DNA from: Plazaster borealis
Taxonomy: Eukaryota > Echinodermata > Asteroidea > Forcipulatida > Labidiasteridae
NCBI GenBank assembly: GCA_021014325.1
Contig: CM037457.1
Location: forward strand, 9,676,538 to 9,740,537
DNA: 64,000 nt
Reading direction: 5' to 3'
The position numbers were made by a program, and so were the translations under genes. The notes beneath the pieces were generated by a model that was not told the origin of the DNA, ran no database searches, and saw only the letters and a program-made list of their open reading frames with translations. Positions 20,492 to 32,400 of this stretch are shown here, piece after piece; the first letter of the stretch is position 1, and each line of letters begins with the position of its first letter.

Positions 20492-22771
20492 CAAACAAGC
20501 ATAACCAGCTTCTTTGCTCGGGGTAGTAGGAGAAAGGAAGTTGATTTAGCGGTCGGGACTGAAGATGATGATCATGGCGATGAGATACGGTCTAGGCGTG
20601 ATGATGATGATGATAATTAGCTTACTGAACAAGAATATGCTGCTGCGTCCTTTTCTGCCTCAGGAGTGTGATCGCCGAAGTGCACCAGCTGATGTGAGTG
20701 TGACAGCAAAAAATCAAAAACTAGCAACTCAATTTTTATCAGCGTGGACGACAAATCGGCCTTGGCTGAAATATTTATGAGATAAGGCCATGTTCTCCGC
20801 TTACTGTCAACTATTTAATAAGAAACCACTTGGTCGCACTACATGGAATACAACTCCAAGTGTGAGGATTCGACTATAGACTGTCAAAGAGCACGAAAAT
20901 ACTGTAGAGCACAAAGATTCAATCAAGGCTAAAACTCTTGCCGCAAATTCAAAAAATGTAGCAGAGCTATTGGTAGCGCCTGTCGGACTTTCTTCCGATG
21001 GTATGGTACAGGCATTTAAATGCTTGTACTTTTTGACCAAGAATAACATTGCACACACAACAAACTTTCAAAAATTGCTTCATTTAGAAACTTTACTTGG
21101 TGTCGATATCCTTGCGAAGATTAACAAGGGAAGCAATGCTAAGTACACTTCAAACACTGCTGCCCGAGAATTTTTGGAGTGTAGAAGCGAGGTCATTGAG
21201 AATGAAATACTGTCTGATGTTAAAGGAAGTGATAGTTTAGCGCTCATGTTCGATGAAACAACTGATGTAGCAGTCATCGAGCAAATGGTGATACATGCAC
21301 GATTCATCAAGAATGGTGTTGTATGCGTCCGGTTTTTGAAGATATTGGATGCGTTAGCCAAGGTCAAGGAGGCCCCCGATGCCAAACCTGATGAGCATGA
21401 TGATGAAATTGATGAAAATACAGATGACAACTTTGATATGGAAATGGACACAGACAATGAGGAAACGGATATGAATGAGCTGGATGTAGGCATAAGTACA
21501 CTAGCTTAGACACAATCAGCAAAAAAATAGCTAACTACATAGAAACAAATAGTTTGGACTATGCAAAGCTATGTGGGATCAACAGACGGTGCAGCTGTAA
21601 TGACTGGAAAGAAAAATGGCGCGGTGAAGAAAATTATAGAGAGGCAAGTGGACAAGCAAAAAGAAAACAATGAACCAAATAAGTTACTGAACAGGGCAAT
21701 TGGCCACCATTGCGCTGCGCATAAACTGAATTTGGCAGTCAAACATGCAGGGTCGGCATTTCCTGTTATCCAACGTTCTAAACGCACCATCAATTCACTT
21801 TATGCCTTCTATCACCGCAGTGCAGTGACAGATAAAGGGCTCTTATCTGAGGAACAGTTACTGCAGGACTCACTTAAGGATTCTGGAAAAGTAACCAACC
21901 CATCTGAGACAAGATGGCTTGCTCTCAGTGAATGTACCCTCAAGTTAAAGAATATTTTGATGACTGTTATCATAAGCTTAGAAGGGGAAGCCACAGAGCG
22001 CGCAGATTTCACCGCAGCAGGCAATGTGCATCTTATGAGCACCTTTGAATTTATGGCAACTTTGCTTCTCCTCTGCCAAATTCTTCCAACCATCAACCGA
22101 TTAAGTGCTCACTTTCAGAAGTCAAAGCTAGTCTTTTCAGAAATTAGAACTTCACTCACAGCTACTGTAGCTTCTTTTAATGCCAAGAAGACACTAGACT
22201 TAACAAACTCTTTCGCTGAGATTGAAGAAAAACTAAAGTCACACGACATCAGTTAGATTTCCTGAATCGGAACACTGAAGTTATGGTATCATTTGCGTAC
22301 TTCTTTGATCCTGATAATTTCAAAATTGACAAAGAAGGCAAGCAAAAGCTATGGAAATCACTTAATATATTATCAGGTCAGTTTGGAATATCTGAAGATG
22401 TCGCCAAAACTGAACTGGATGACTTTATTTTTCAAGTGCAGACAGAGAATGAGGCAGGAGCCAAATTAAACGCTGATGAATTTATCACCAAACTCTCTAA
22501 CCCTTGCTCATCATGGAGTACCTTCCCCAGCCTTGCTAAGCTAGCCAAAATCTACATAGTTCAACCACCCAACACAGCTGACTGTGAGCAGGATTTTTCC
22601 AGAATGGGTCTTATTAAAACTCTCATTTGCAATAGGATGGGCAAGGACACCCTTAATTACGCAATGCGGATTAGCCTGGAAGGTCCACCAATAGAACAAT
22701 TTAATTTTGAAACAGCTGTTCATCTGTGGGCAACAAAAAAGGAAGGCAGATACAAAATCAAGTTAATTTAA
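20492..22771 (+). pseudogene. hAT-superfamily transposase (ZNF862/ZMYM-like), copy 1, decayed
   Basis: Open pieces at 20492-20638, 20880-21509, 21561-22256 and 22283-22771 align in order with copy 2. The N-terminus has QTSITSFF (20492-20515), a QxxIxxFF motif. The catalytic-type elements are ALMFDETTDVAVIEQMVIH (first Asp), STDGAAVMTG (second Asp), GHHCAAHKLNLAVKHA, PSETRWLALSEC, and a hAT C-terminal dimerisation region, FPSLAKLAKIYIVQPPNTAD with CEQDFSRMG (the Glu). Breaks: TAG near 20638, TAG near 20878, frameshift with TAG near 21509, TAG at 22254-22256. A strongly acidic stretch at 21370-21485 is absent from copy 2. Such transposases excise and reinsert DNA with short target duplications; this copy cannot encode a full protein. 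Downstream of the Ty3 element and possibly part of the same CAGGG-ended host element. Confidence 0.85.
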
Positions 22772-24055
22772 AAGGAAAGGGAATGTTATTGTCTTGTTCA
22801 GTACTAAAACTTTCACTGCTAACTTCGCTGGTAAATATTCACATCAGGGTTTGCTTGACAAAACGACTATGCATAATTCACACGAGGCATGTTTGCAGTT
22901 ATCCAGCGCAGAGTGTTTCGGCTTCTGATAATTTTATTTGCCACTGTAGTAGTTTTGCTGAAGAATTTTACATGGTGGCTTGAAATAGCTGCATAATACA
23001 CATGTTAAGATTCATAGTTTTGCCTAAGTTCGCAGCGATTCGGAATGAGAAATGTATTGTCACCAAATACGTGGCATCATCACCTAAGTTATAATTTCGT
23101 ACCCATTAGTGTGCGATGTCACCGTACCACAGCACATGCGTTGCCTGTCTATGAGAAGGAGGTTGATCACCTCACGTGGCCGGCTGTGGGAAACGTTTTT
23201 TAATGTTTTAATGTTTTCAAATATGGAACCCAAAAGTGGCTGATTCTTTCGTCTTCATTCTCTTTCTATGTTATGAGCATGATTTAGATGTCATAAGGAA
23301 TGTAGAGGTCAACCTAATTGTAAAACTTAAAGAACTTCGGCGGCAAGTGAGGAAAAAATGTATAGGCCTATGTGCAACCCCATCAGGAGAAAAAATAAAC
23401 GACGTCGTAATTTTGTGTTCATGTGGTCAAAAATGTTCGCTGTTAGCTAGCAGTGAAGTTAGCTACTCGTGTGAACGTACCCAGAGACACTATCCAGGCC
23501 TGACCTGGGAGAATGATTGCGCTCCTATTGAGATCAAATTACGTCTTATCTTAATCCTCTGCAGTTTGTTATACATTGTTCTAGTTTGTAATATCTTGCT
23601 TCACTCAGAAGACAAGCCGCATGAGCGGTGTCTTTGTGGTTTTATGACCTGGTTTTAGGAGTGGGTGAAGGGATCTATTAAACCTGGAAAGTACTGTGTT
23701 GACATCTGCTGGCTTATAGTTTTGTGCCTTTTCTATTTTTACATTCGAGGCCTGGTATTTTGTAACAGACAGGCTGGTAACAGATACCATAATACTATAC
23801 ACTTACAATAATTTCTTTTACTGGTACAGACAGTACAATGTATACTTTACTTGAATCACTGTCATGAAGTTGAAAATAACAGATTTACATACCTAAAAAT
23901 GCCGAACAAAAATACATAATTTATGTCTCAGTAAACCCCTACAAATCCATTTTTAGAGCAGTAAAAACCAAAAGCTACGACGCCGAACACATTTCAGTGT
24001 TTTCTGAAATTTCTGCATTCTTATTTGATTATTTTAATAATTAATTATCCTCTAC
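22772..24055. other. No supportable gene
   Basis: Follows the transposase stop. One 140-codon open frame (23236-23658) has no recognisable motif or codon bias and is treated as chance. Confidence 0.5.
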
Positions 24056-24377
24056 AAGATTATAATGAAAATGCTAACAAAAATCCGTTATTCTCTTTTT
24101 AAAAAAAATATTACCCACAACCCATCAACTAATGTTTCGAAGGTCAACCATGTTCAAACACCTTATAAAACTAAAGTATTACATACTACATTCACCCGCA
24201 AACGGAATTATACACCATTTCCTCTGGAATCGGGTTTTTCTATACCAATCATGGAACACTTTCCAATTGAAAATAAGCACCAGCAACAAAGGTATAACCA
24301 CTCCCCCTCGTTCACACACACCCGCAGGCGTTAAAGAACAAATATACCTGATCCACATAATAGAAAATCATTACAAG
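24056..24377 (-). repeat. Subterminal repeat, left half, split by the second hAT element
   Basis: Matches 12355-12660 (CATTCACCCGCAAACGG, ACACCATTTCCTCTGG, TGGAACA.TTTCCAA). The right half resumes at 27193. Confidence 0.8.
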
Positions 24378-24454
24378 TTCCAACGTTGTAGCTACCACGG
24401 TCGGCGCCGGTCAGTCATTCGGGATCGAATGAAAATTAACAAACTCCGACCGGC

Positions 24455-24650
24455 ATAAATTTATGTAAAATTATTTAAAATGTCAATGAAATAAGTGAAA
24501 AATTAAGAAAAAAACTCATTGTAAACTCCTATACAACTTAAAAATAACAACTTAACAACATAAATTTATGTAAAATTATTTAAAATGTCAATAAAATAAG
24601 TGAAATATTTTAAAAAAACTCATTGTAAACTCCTATACAACTTGTGTATT
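24455..24650. repeat. ~105-bp tandem duplication
   Basis: ATAAATTTATGTAAAATTAT.. through CATTGTAAACTCCTATACAA occurs at 24455 and 24560, nearly identical. Confidence 0.92.
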
Positions 24651-24897
24651 TTATTCCTATTAACAATCAGCGCCAATCTTACAAATTTTTGTAAGTAAAA
24701 GGCATCATAATATACTACCCGAGTTTAGCACCCGTCCGTCACCCCTTTCATGCACTAATAATCCTACCACAACATACTAGACTCTTTCTCAGGAAAAGAA
24801 TGGTGCGTGTGTGCGTGTTACAGGTGGCCTTTGCACCAACGCCATTAAATGTGGGTACGAGACTTACTCCATCCATGGTCAACATTATGGCCCTTTT

Positions 24898-25050
24898 CGA
24901 ATTCACGGCTTCGGCTCCAAAATCCGCTCAGGCTAGCTAGGCTCACTCAATTATTTTAACTTACGCATGCTTTGCGTTCAGGGCTTCAGACAAGAAAACT
25001 GGGCCTGAAGCCCATTCCGGAGCTGAGGCCGTGGATTCGAAAAGGGTCTG
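24898..25050. mobile_element. 153-bp TA-flanked MITE, copy 1
   Basis: TA|TGGCCCTTTTCGAATTC at the left, GATTCGAAAAGGGTCTG|TA at the right. The interior matches the reverse complement of 42099-42260 (CAGGGCTTCAGACAAGA; GCTCAGGCTAGCTAGGC). TA target sites suggest Tc1/mariner-type mobilisation. Confidence 0.8.
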
Positions 25051-25279
25051 TAATAATTTAGAGGCACGTAACGTAGTGGAATAGCCCAGTGAATCTCGAT
25101 CGTGATTGGTTAGTTGGTTGTGCTGAGATCTGACAGGACACGCTTTACAACGTCAGTCAACGGAATAATTGTGACACGTGCAGCAACCAGTACCAATCTT
25201 AAGTGTATTCACGTACTGTAGATGCAGTTCTGAAAGTTTTCGCGGAGATTATTTAAGATTTTTTGCATTTATTTTGTCG

Positions 25280-26929
25280 CAATCAAACATAGCAAGTTTT
25301 TTCAGACCAAAGAGAAAGGACACTGATGAAGGTGAGCTTAGTGATAATGTGGCCCCGACTCTTGCCGCGAAAAGGGGAAATCATGACATCGACGGTGAGT
25401 CGGAGCAGGCTACTTGTAGTACTAATATGAATAACCCTACCGCAAAAACTTGCCAGAAGCAACCACATGGTCGCAGTACAGCATGGAGAAAAACACCCAG
25501 TGTACGAATTAGACTACAAAATGTAAAGGAACATGAAGAAACGGCAGAACACCGGGATTCAGTCAAGGCTGAAATGGCTGCTACCCAATCCCAAAATGTA
25601 GCCAAACTCTTAACCAACCCTGAGAACATTTCTGAGTATGGTATGGTTCAGGCATTTAAATGCCTGTATTTTCTCTGCAAGAACAACATTGCTCACACTA
25701 CAAACTTTCCAAAATTGCTTGAGTTGGAGAAACTTCTGGGAATCGACATTAAGCAAAAGATAAGCAAAGGAAATAATGCCAAATATACCTCCAACACTGC
25801 CATCAGAGATTGTTGCAAAGCGTCAGTGACGTCATCGAAACAGAGATTTTAGATGACATTAAAAATAGTGACGCCTATGCCCTTATGTTCGATGAAACTA
25901 TAGACGTGTCTGTGGTAGAACAAATGGTGATCCATGGTAGATATATCAATTCGAGCAGCGATGTCAGGGTGAAATATCTGAAAGTTTTGGATGCGATGGA
26001 ATTGCAGTCTACTGATATGAATGACCTTGATGACTGTTTCATAAGTTTAAATGCTGATGCAGTTAGCCAGAAGATAACAGACTACATTGAAAGTAATGGC
26101 CTACCATATGAAAAGCTTAGGGGAATCGGTACAGATGGCGCTGCAGTTATGACGGGCAGATTGAATGGTGCGGTAAAAAAAATTATTGACAGACAGTGTG
26201 AGAAACAAAAGGATACAAATGACCCACATAAGCCTGTAGCTTTGGCTATTGGTCAGCATTGTGTGGTGCACAAAGTAAATCTGGCAGCCAAACAAGCTGG
26301 AACAAATTTCCCAGTTATTCAAAAATTCAAACGAGTGGTGAAATCACTCCATGCATTTTACTCAAGAAGTGCCGTCAGAACCAAAGGGCTCACAGCAGTG
26401 CAAAATTTGCTCAAGGATAGTCTCGAAATTGAATCCGACTCAATGATCAGGATCAGGAAAAGTAAAAAATCCGGCTGAAACTAGGTGGCTAGTGCTAGGG
26501 GAATGTGCCACAAAATTGAAAGGCATTGTTGGGAGCGTATCAATTAGTCTAGAAAGAGAGGCCGAGGAGCGGGGTGATGCAGGTGCAGCAGGCCTAGTTA
26601 ACCTGATGACATGATTTGATTTCTTGGCCACATTGTGTCTTATGTGTGAAGTGTTGCCGACAATTAATAAACTAAGTTTGCAATTTCAAGTTTCGCAGAT
26701 TAACTTTTCAACTGTCAGTACTCCACTGGCCGCCACAATTGCTATACTGAAAGCAAAAAAGGATGTGGACTTAACAGGAACCATATCTGGCTTGGAAGCT
26801 CAAGGTATCAAAATCAAGACAAAGCTAACTATCCCGGAAGAAGTTGCCAATTTTCGTATCAAGATCCAGGCTCCATTCATAGATGCAATAATAGATAATA
26901 TAGAAGCAAGGTTTCAAAATTTTACTTAA
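25280..26929 (+). pseudogene. hAT-superfamily transposase (ZNF862/ZMYM-like), copy 2, truncated
   Basis: Three consecutive open pieces (to 25852, 25810-26478, 26479-26929). It begins with QSNIASFFRPKRK; the QxxIxxFF motif is at 25280-25303, and the frame is open upstream to an ATG at 25178. Then HGRSTAWRKTPSVRIRLQNV, MVQAFKCLYFLCKNNIAHT, ALMFDETIDVSVVEQMVIH (first Asp), GIGTDGAAVMTG (second Asp), GQHCVVHKVNLA and NPAETRWLVLGEC. Frameshift near 25815, TGA at 26476-26478, TGA near 26610, and the frame ends at TAA 26927-26929, before any dimerisation region. The Glu-bearing C-terminus is therefore lost. Roughly collinear with copy 1 at moderate identity, so the two are related elements, not a recent duplication. 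Confidence 0.85.
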
Positions 26930-27192
26930 CAATACAAGTGTTTATTCTCTATGGCTCTCCTGCACATGTTTTTGCCTCAACAATGACTCTGTCAAAGGCA
27001 CAAATATGGGCAGGAGGGAGCCTGGGGACTGGGAGTCCATCAAAGCAATAAAAAACAACTAAAACCCTTCAGCAAATCAGCTTCCAGAGGAAGCGGGCCC
27101 CTGGATCCCGGCCGTGAGGCGCTACGTTGCACTCGATATACCCACCCTCGACAAAATTAGCCGGCATTCAATTTGCCCTAGCTACAACCTTA

Positions 27193-27340
27193 ATTACAAC
27201 TCTTTCCGAACAAACCAGCCTGTGATACCTTTCCCCACTCCGCAATCGAAAGGGAACAAATAATCTGGCTCATACTTTCAAATAGGTCTACTACTCTTCC
27301 TTTTTTGTAGAAACGGGGCAAACACATTCTTTTCTCATTT
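27193..27340 (-). repeat. Subterminal repeat, right half
   Basis: Matches 12660-12785 (CTTTCCGAACA.ACCA, GTGATAC.TTTCCCC, GGGCAAACACATTCT); continuation of 24056-24377 on the far side of the insert. Confidence 0.8.
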
Positions 27341-28154
27341 TTCCACATACAAAATTGGAAGGAGAAAATTTACCATTTCTGCAAGTAAACAAACACAAAC
27401 TTGCCACGGAATCCAGAATCTCACATTCAGTTTTCCCGTGTGGGAACCAAACCACTAGAGCCACTGGACACTAATCCCTGCCTTAAAAACAAACGAACCT
27501 ACAGACCAATCAACAACCTGCAACTCCAGGACGCATGTCTGCACCTGAGTGACCTGCTCCATGTCTGCATTTTCTATGGATATACACTGTCACCATGGCA
27601 ATCACGCCATTGACACTATGTCTACTAAATGAAGCAAGTCCTTCAAGCGACGCTCTACAGCAATCACTCAACCTTCAAGTTCAAGACCTCAAGACCCACC
27701 ATCTCCCGCATCCTCTACTGCCAGCGAGTTCCCATGCAGACAAATACCACTTACAGACTGCCTGGAGGAATCACTGAATACATCACTCGAGGTCAGGGAG
27801 GATCTGAGTTCGCATCCGAAACCCCTGTCCCTCGAATCAAGCTATCTGAAACTGATTTCAACCGTGTGTAGATTTTGGCAGAGCCAGTTTAAACAAACTA
27901 ACAGCCGCATAAAAACCCCCAAAATATCAGTCTTCAGCCAGGCCATCGCTACAAACAATCCTCCAGCCTACCTAAAAGGCACAGCGAAGCCACTACACCC
28001 ACAGCGAGGAATAAATTTACAACCCTCTTTCACTAAGACATGGAACAGGTTAACCTAACAGGCTTCACTGCTATTAGTACGACAATTGCTTTAGAAGAAT
28101 ACAAGTTCCAAGGCAAAGAGGTGGAGATAAAGCTGGAAGGAGCTAAAAAGGAGG
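27341..28154. other. Unassigned region inside the transposon nest
   Basis: Slightly more GC-rich than its surroundings, with several overlapping short open frames on + (e.g. 27629-27871, with SRPTISRILYCQRVPMQTN; 28040-28282, with EEYKFQGKEVEIKLEGAKKE). They look like decayed coding sequence, perhaps of a transposon. No family recognised. Confidence 0.35.
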
Positions 28155-29043
28155 CAAGAATCAAGATCACCCTAGACCGACCTGACGGTCACAGTATACA
28201 GCACATGTGTGGCATGCATCAATGGAGGCTAAATCGACACCTGATTGGTCCACTTCCGCGAAGAGTTATGTATTATTCATGATACTCGGAGACGAAACTG
28301 CATGGCCGGTCCGATAAATAGTCTGGCAACAAGAATACTGCTTTGAGTGTCGTTGAGTTACAAGGAGGTATAACAGGTACCATACGTGCTTCGTTGGACT
28401 GAGTTTTTCTCTACGTGAAAGGTGATTGGTCATCGTATTTGCTAGCAATAAGCAATGACCAATGAGGTGCCCGCTCTAATAAATACGTGCAGATTGTAAC
28501 GTTCTTGAATTCTTCCGAACGCTAAGCTAAGAAAAGCATTTTTTTTAAAGAAGCTCCCGACTGTTTCGCAAAGTGTTAAGATTATCATCACTTTTCAAGA
28601 ACAAGATGAACAAGATGAAGCCACGAAATTATGTGCAAGTTGTTTCTGCAGGGGATTTTTGAAAATTAAAATAAACAAAATTGAATCACCCATTTTTCAG
28701 CGACCGTTTCTTTTGAAGTTTTGTCACATCAACGTCTTTGTTTACACTCAATAATACTGCACTGTTTATAAACCTTAAATAAATTAAACAATTTTGTTTA
28801 AATGTTGAAAGGTTGAAATGTTTTTTAAAAATTCTGTTGAGTATCAAAGTATTTACCCAAAGACAAATTATGAGATAAATCTTCTTCTAGTGCTTTTTCA
28901 AATAAAAACAGTTTACATATTAAACTGTGTGGAAAGTTTTTTCTCATTTTGATTCTGGTTTTTAAACAAATTTCTGGTCCAGTAAAAGTTTTCAGCTACA
29001 AGCCTTGCAGTCTTGAGTATTTTCCCATCAAATTCGATCCCTG
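28155..29043 (-). mobile_element. Subterminal and terminal part of a CAGGG-family element (reverse)
   Basis: 28155-28970 matches 41410-43500 apart from two insertions in the latter. 28975-29043 is the reverse complement of the left end of 9861-10275 (..AAATTCGATCCCTG; ACAAGCCTTGCAGTCTTGAG). The terminal base is at 29043. Confidence 0.7.
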
Positions 29044-29176
29044 ATCACTCACGACTTGATTTTGTAATGCCTACAACAATAACAGACCAGTTTTGACTGC
29101 AGCCTGCAGGAGAAACTTCAATTTCAAGCGTCAACTTTTGTGTGTCAAGTAAAGGAGAAAGCTGCATTTTATTAGT

Positions 29177-29485
29177 TATCACACAAACGTGAGTGGAATG
29201 CGTGAAAATATTGCGCTTCTGCACCCTATAACAATTGAGGCCGGAAGGTTGATATGGATATGGGAAGCCCTATATTTGTCTATATTCCACAAGTGCACAT
29301 GTGATAACAAAATTATCTTCAAGAAAACTTGATTTGCAGCTTAAAATAGCGCAATACGCAGAGTTAGAACAGCGTGTTAGACCAGACTTTGGTATGGGCC
29401 GTGCAAATGCATGTTCATATTACACTCTTGTTGCCATGGATCAACCAATCAGAATTGAGGATTCAAATTTGCTACAAGATAAAAA
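29177..29485 (+). repeat. Interspersed palindromic family, copy 3 (plus)
   Basis: GTTATCACACAAACGTGAGT, GAGGCCGGAAGG, TGTGATAACAAAATTATCTT and ATGGATCAACCAATCAGAAT follow the order seen at 2432-2796. The central palindrome is partly deleted. Confidence 0.75.
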
Positions 29486-30244
29486 TGTATTTTGGGAATG
29501 TAATGTAAGTGTACTGCTTCTACAATGTTCTAGCAAGGATGAATATTACAGGTGTTCCTTCAAAGCAATTTTTCACATTAGATGCTCTCTGATATAATCT
29601 GACAGCATTTTAAAAACATTTTAAACATAACTTTCTACCAGTGTCGAGACAACAAAGTAGGAGACTGAGACCAAGACATCCCCTCTGAGACCAATACCAA
29701 GACCTACCCATCACATCGAGACAGAGACCGAGACCGAGACCTCGGACAAATCTAAACAACAAAAGCAAGGAACCATTTCATCACAAATTTCTACATAACA
29801 AAAATGTTGGGAGGATGGAGGGTTTTGATTATCGCAATAACTTAAAAACTGTGACTCAGGTCGAAGGCAAGTTGGAAATTATCTTCTTTGTATATTTTCA
29901 GTAACCAAAGACAGCACTAATTATTTCAATGAGACAAGTAAATTGTTTATGAAAAATAAAGGTATGAGGTTAATTACATGAAAAGAAAAAAAAAGTAACT
30001 TTACAACAGACTTGATAAAAGGTCTGCCAGAATTTTGACCAGTCCATCACATTTTATATAAAAAATTATACCGATTTGAAAAAATTTCAAATGCGTAAGG
30101 AATGTTGGGCTATCATTTGAAATCGCAGTTTGGGTAAGAAGTCCATTCATAAAAGAGGATGATTACCGTTAAAAAAGAAAACCATTTATACTGTTGAATT
30201 GCTCTCTTTATCAGCACTAAAACATTTTCAGTTATGGTTGGTTA
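29486..30244. other. No gene; GAGACC-rich patch
   Basis: 29645-29755 is rich in GAGACC and GAGACCAAGACC motifs, also found at 35580-35745. The rest is AT-rich with nothing recognisable. Confidence 0.5.
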
Positions 30245-30560
30245 GTTTTATATAAAATGCGCAAAAATATTACTGAATTTTTTTTGTTGGTTTATTGCAG
30301 CGGCCAACTTGTGCGAATGGGTCCAGTGGGAAATTCATTACAAAATGTCTCTACTAAATGGGATACAAATATCCAACAAAAAATTAGGATATATCTTTCA
30401 TGCCTGAAATCCCTCCGTACATCCTCTAGATTACATTTTCTAGATATTTGCCTTTTTTTTTAAAAGTTTTTTCTAAGAAAATCATATCTGCCTATACTCG
30501 GTTGCATGCTACGATCACACTATTTTCCGTCTGTTGATGGACAGGAACATTTGCCGTAGG
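30245..30560 (-). repeat. Low-copy dispersed segment, minus copy
   Basis: Its reverse complement aligns with 54480-54725 over most of its length (CTACGGCAAATG, TAGAGGATGTACGGAGG, GGCCGCTGCAATAAACCAA). One stretch, WTHSHKLAAAINQ against WTHSRTLAAAINQ, is kept in translation, but this copy has stops upstream of it. Confidence 0.6.
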
Positions 30561-30705
30561 TAATATTAATTTTAAACAGATACATAATAAATGTCGTTTA
30601 CGCCAAGTATGTTACTTTTATTAAATTATTAAAATTACTGAAGCTGAATCATTTACGCATGTTGTCTAGTGTAAAGTTTTAGTGCTTACAACATTGGAAG
30701 ATATC

Positions 30706-30724
30706 ACCGTGCCCCCCCCCCCCA
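30706..30724. repeat. Poly-C run
   Basis: Homopolymer run of C's; similar runs lie at 13305, 44047 and 45875. Prone to sequencing error. Confidence 0.9.
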
Positions 30725-30994
30725 AATCCAAAATTCTGTACATCGAATCAACTTCAAATCTACACCATCATAAGACCTGGATGAGATATCACGTCATCAA
30801 GTGTCACGCGATGTCACCTTAAAAATGCACTTTTCAAAGATTTATATTTACGAGAAAAAAATGCGCAATAAAGATGAAACTTTGCATGTATTGAAGCCGG
30901 GATGTGTAACATCAAAAACTTGAGGTCCTGTTCTATTGATGTTACGCGGCGGCACTTTAAAGGTGAAGTACATATACGTATCGAGCTGAAACCT

Positions 30995-31280
30995 TGCATT
31001 GAACATTGAAACTCATCAGACAATTGAACCTCATCATCAAGACTACACAAACTTTATGACATCATCATGTCTTCATCAGGTATCGAATTACATTAAATCA
31101 AAGTTAAATATTAGGAAAAAAACATATCTACTGATCAAACCACATGTTGGCTTTTTACAATGTATTCATCAGAAAGGTCTTTCAAAATTAAACAAACGCT
31201 ACACAGAGTATGACCCAATTTGACCTTGACTTCTGGTTTAAACCGGAAGTTGAAAACTTCATGAATTCACACCTCAAGAA
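30995..31280 (+). repeat. Dispersed repeat, copy 1 of 3
   Basis: Shares 'CATCAGACAATTGAACCTCAT', 'ACATTAAATCAAAGTT', 'CCACATGTTGG.TTTTTACAA' and 'TATGACCC.AATTTGACCT' in order with 34345-34600 and 35135-35470. Diverged, noncoding. Confidence 0.7.
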
Positions 31281-31299
31281 CTATACTTATCAGTCCTTC

Positions 31300-31959
31300 T
31301 AATTTGAGGTGTGCGATCGCACCCGCATGCTATCGCACGACTAAAAGCTTCCCCACAAGTGTGAATAATCTCACGCCTGATCCCTCTAAAATGCACACCT
31401 TGGCATAAGCCTGTGACCGCTACACACACGGTTAACCGACCAAAAATGGTTACACATTTACATTTTTACAATTCGGAATAACCATAATAAAATTCAATCA
31501 AAAGTGCCGCAAAATGCAGACCACATTGCAATGACGATGTACACACCGCACAATCCATGTGCCACACAATGTCATCATTTCCAATTTACAGGCTTGTAGT
31601 CTTTGTTATCTTGTTACTTTGCGTGCTACAATAAATGTAAGAAACATTGAACACTAGAGAGCACGAAACTAAACGCCCTCTATTGGCGAAATATACCAGC
31701 GCATTACCCGATAGCATCAGGCCTTAAACTTTGTGTTCAAGAGGGCACGGCAATAGATAATTGCCGTGCAGCAATTTCGTAAGTGTAAAAAGGGCACCAC
31801 AGCATTTTTGTCAAATTTGGGGGGCATCAAGGCAAAAATTAAATTTAACAAAATTTAACAAGACAGGTGACCGTTTCTGAAACAGTCGGTTACACGTGTA
31901 ACCATCTGTTTCAGAAAAAAAATCTAAGGTTAAAACAAACATCGTTTACATAACCGCAC
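31300..31959. other. No supportable gene
   Basis: Possible remains of a flanking repeat: 31560-31700 (CTTGTAGTCTTTGTTATCTT, AACGCCCTCTATTGG) loosely mirrors 33000-33130 and 36930-37060. Nothing else recognised. Confidence 0.4.
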
Positions 31960-32400
31960 ATGTGATAAAAACAATGCGTCTTTATCACAGCATTTTGAAT
32001 TTGGGCAAACACCCCGCAAAAAATTCCCCAAAAACAGAACAAATTTAAGAAGAAACAAATCTTACGTTATACAGAAAAATAATATTTCTGTCGATCCAAG
32101 GTATTGGTGTCATTTTTGTCAAATAAAGCCTACATGTTGTAAACAAGCTAACATTTCCGAGGAACTGTGCTTCGCAGACCATACTGTCGGCAGCTTTTGT
32201 GTACGTACTAGCGACGACACTGCTATTGCACGGTTTTAGCGCACACACCAGCGATGGTGATTATTACAATTCGGGGGGAAAAAACCTTTTCCCGAGCAAG
32301 CGCAGACACGTACAGTCTTTGGTCAAGGGGTTAGTTGTATCTATCACATAATGCATTGGGATATTTCACGAAAAGAGGGCGTTTATTATCATTCTATCGC
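31960..32400 (-). repeat. Copy of the 8302-9338 family core (minus)
   Basis: Its reverse complement shows the order GCAATAATCATCGCTGGTGC, GGTCTGCG, AGTTCCTCGGAAATGTTAGC, TTGTTTACAACATGTAGGCT, seen on + at 8840-9080. Ends not defined. Confidence 0.65.

Larger units (their letters stand above)
24378..27192 (+). mobile_element. hAT element ~2.8 kb with 8-bp TSD (defective)
   Basis: Flanked by ATTACAAG (24370-24377) and ATTACAAC (27193-27200), an 8-bp target duplication with one mismatch. 12355-12785 is the same flanking sequence without the insert. The ends share inverted GTTGTAGCTA (24384 on + and near 27178-27187 on -). The interior has a 105-bp tandem duplication (24455-24650), a nested TA-flanked MITE (24898-25050) and the transposase pseudogene. 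Confidence 0.65.

Noticed and set aside
23236..23658. 140-codon open frame on +
   Set aside because: No motif, no splice context, no homologous copy, composition like its surroundings; expected by chance in 64 kb of six frames.
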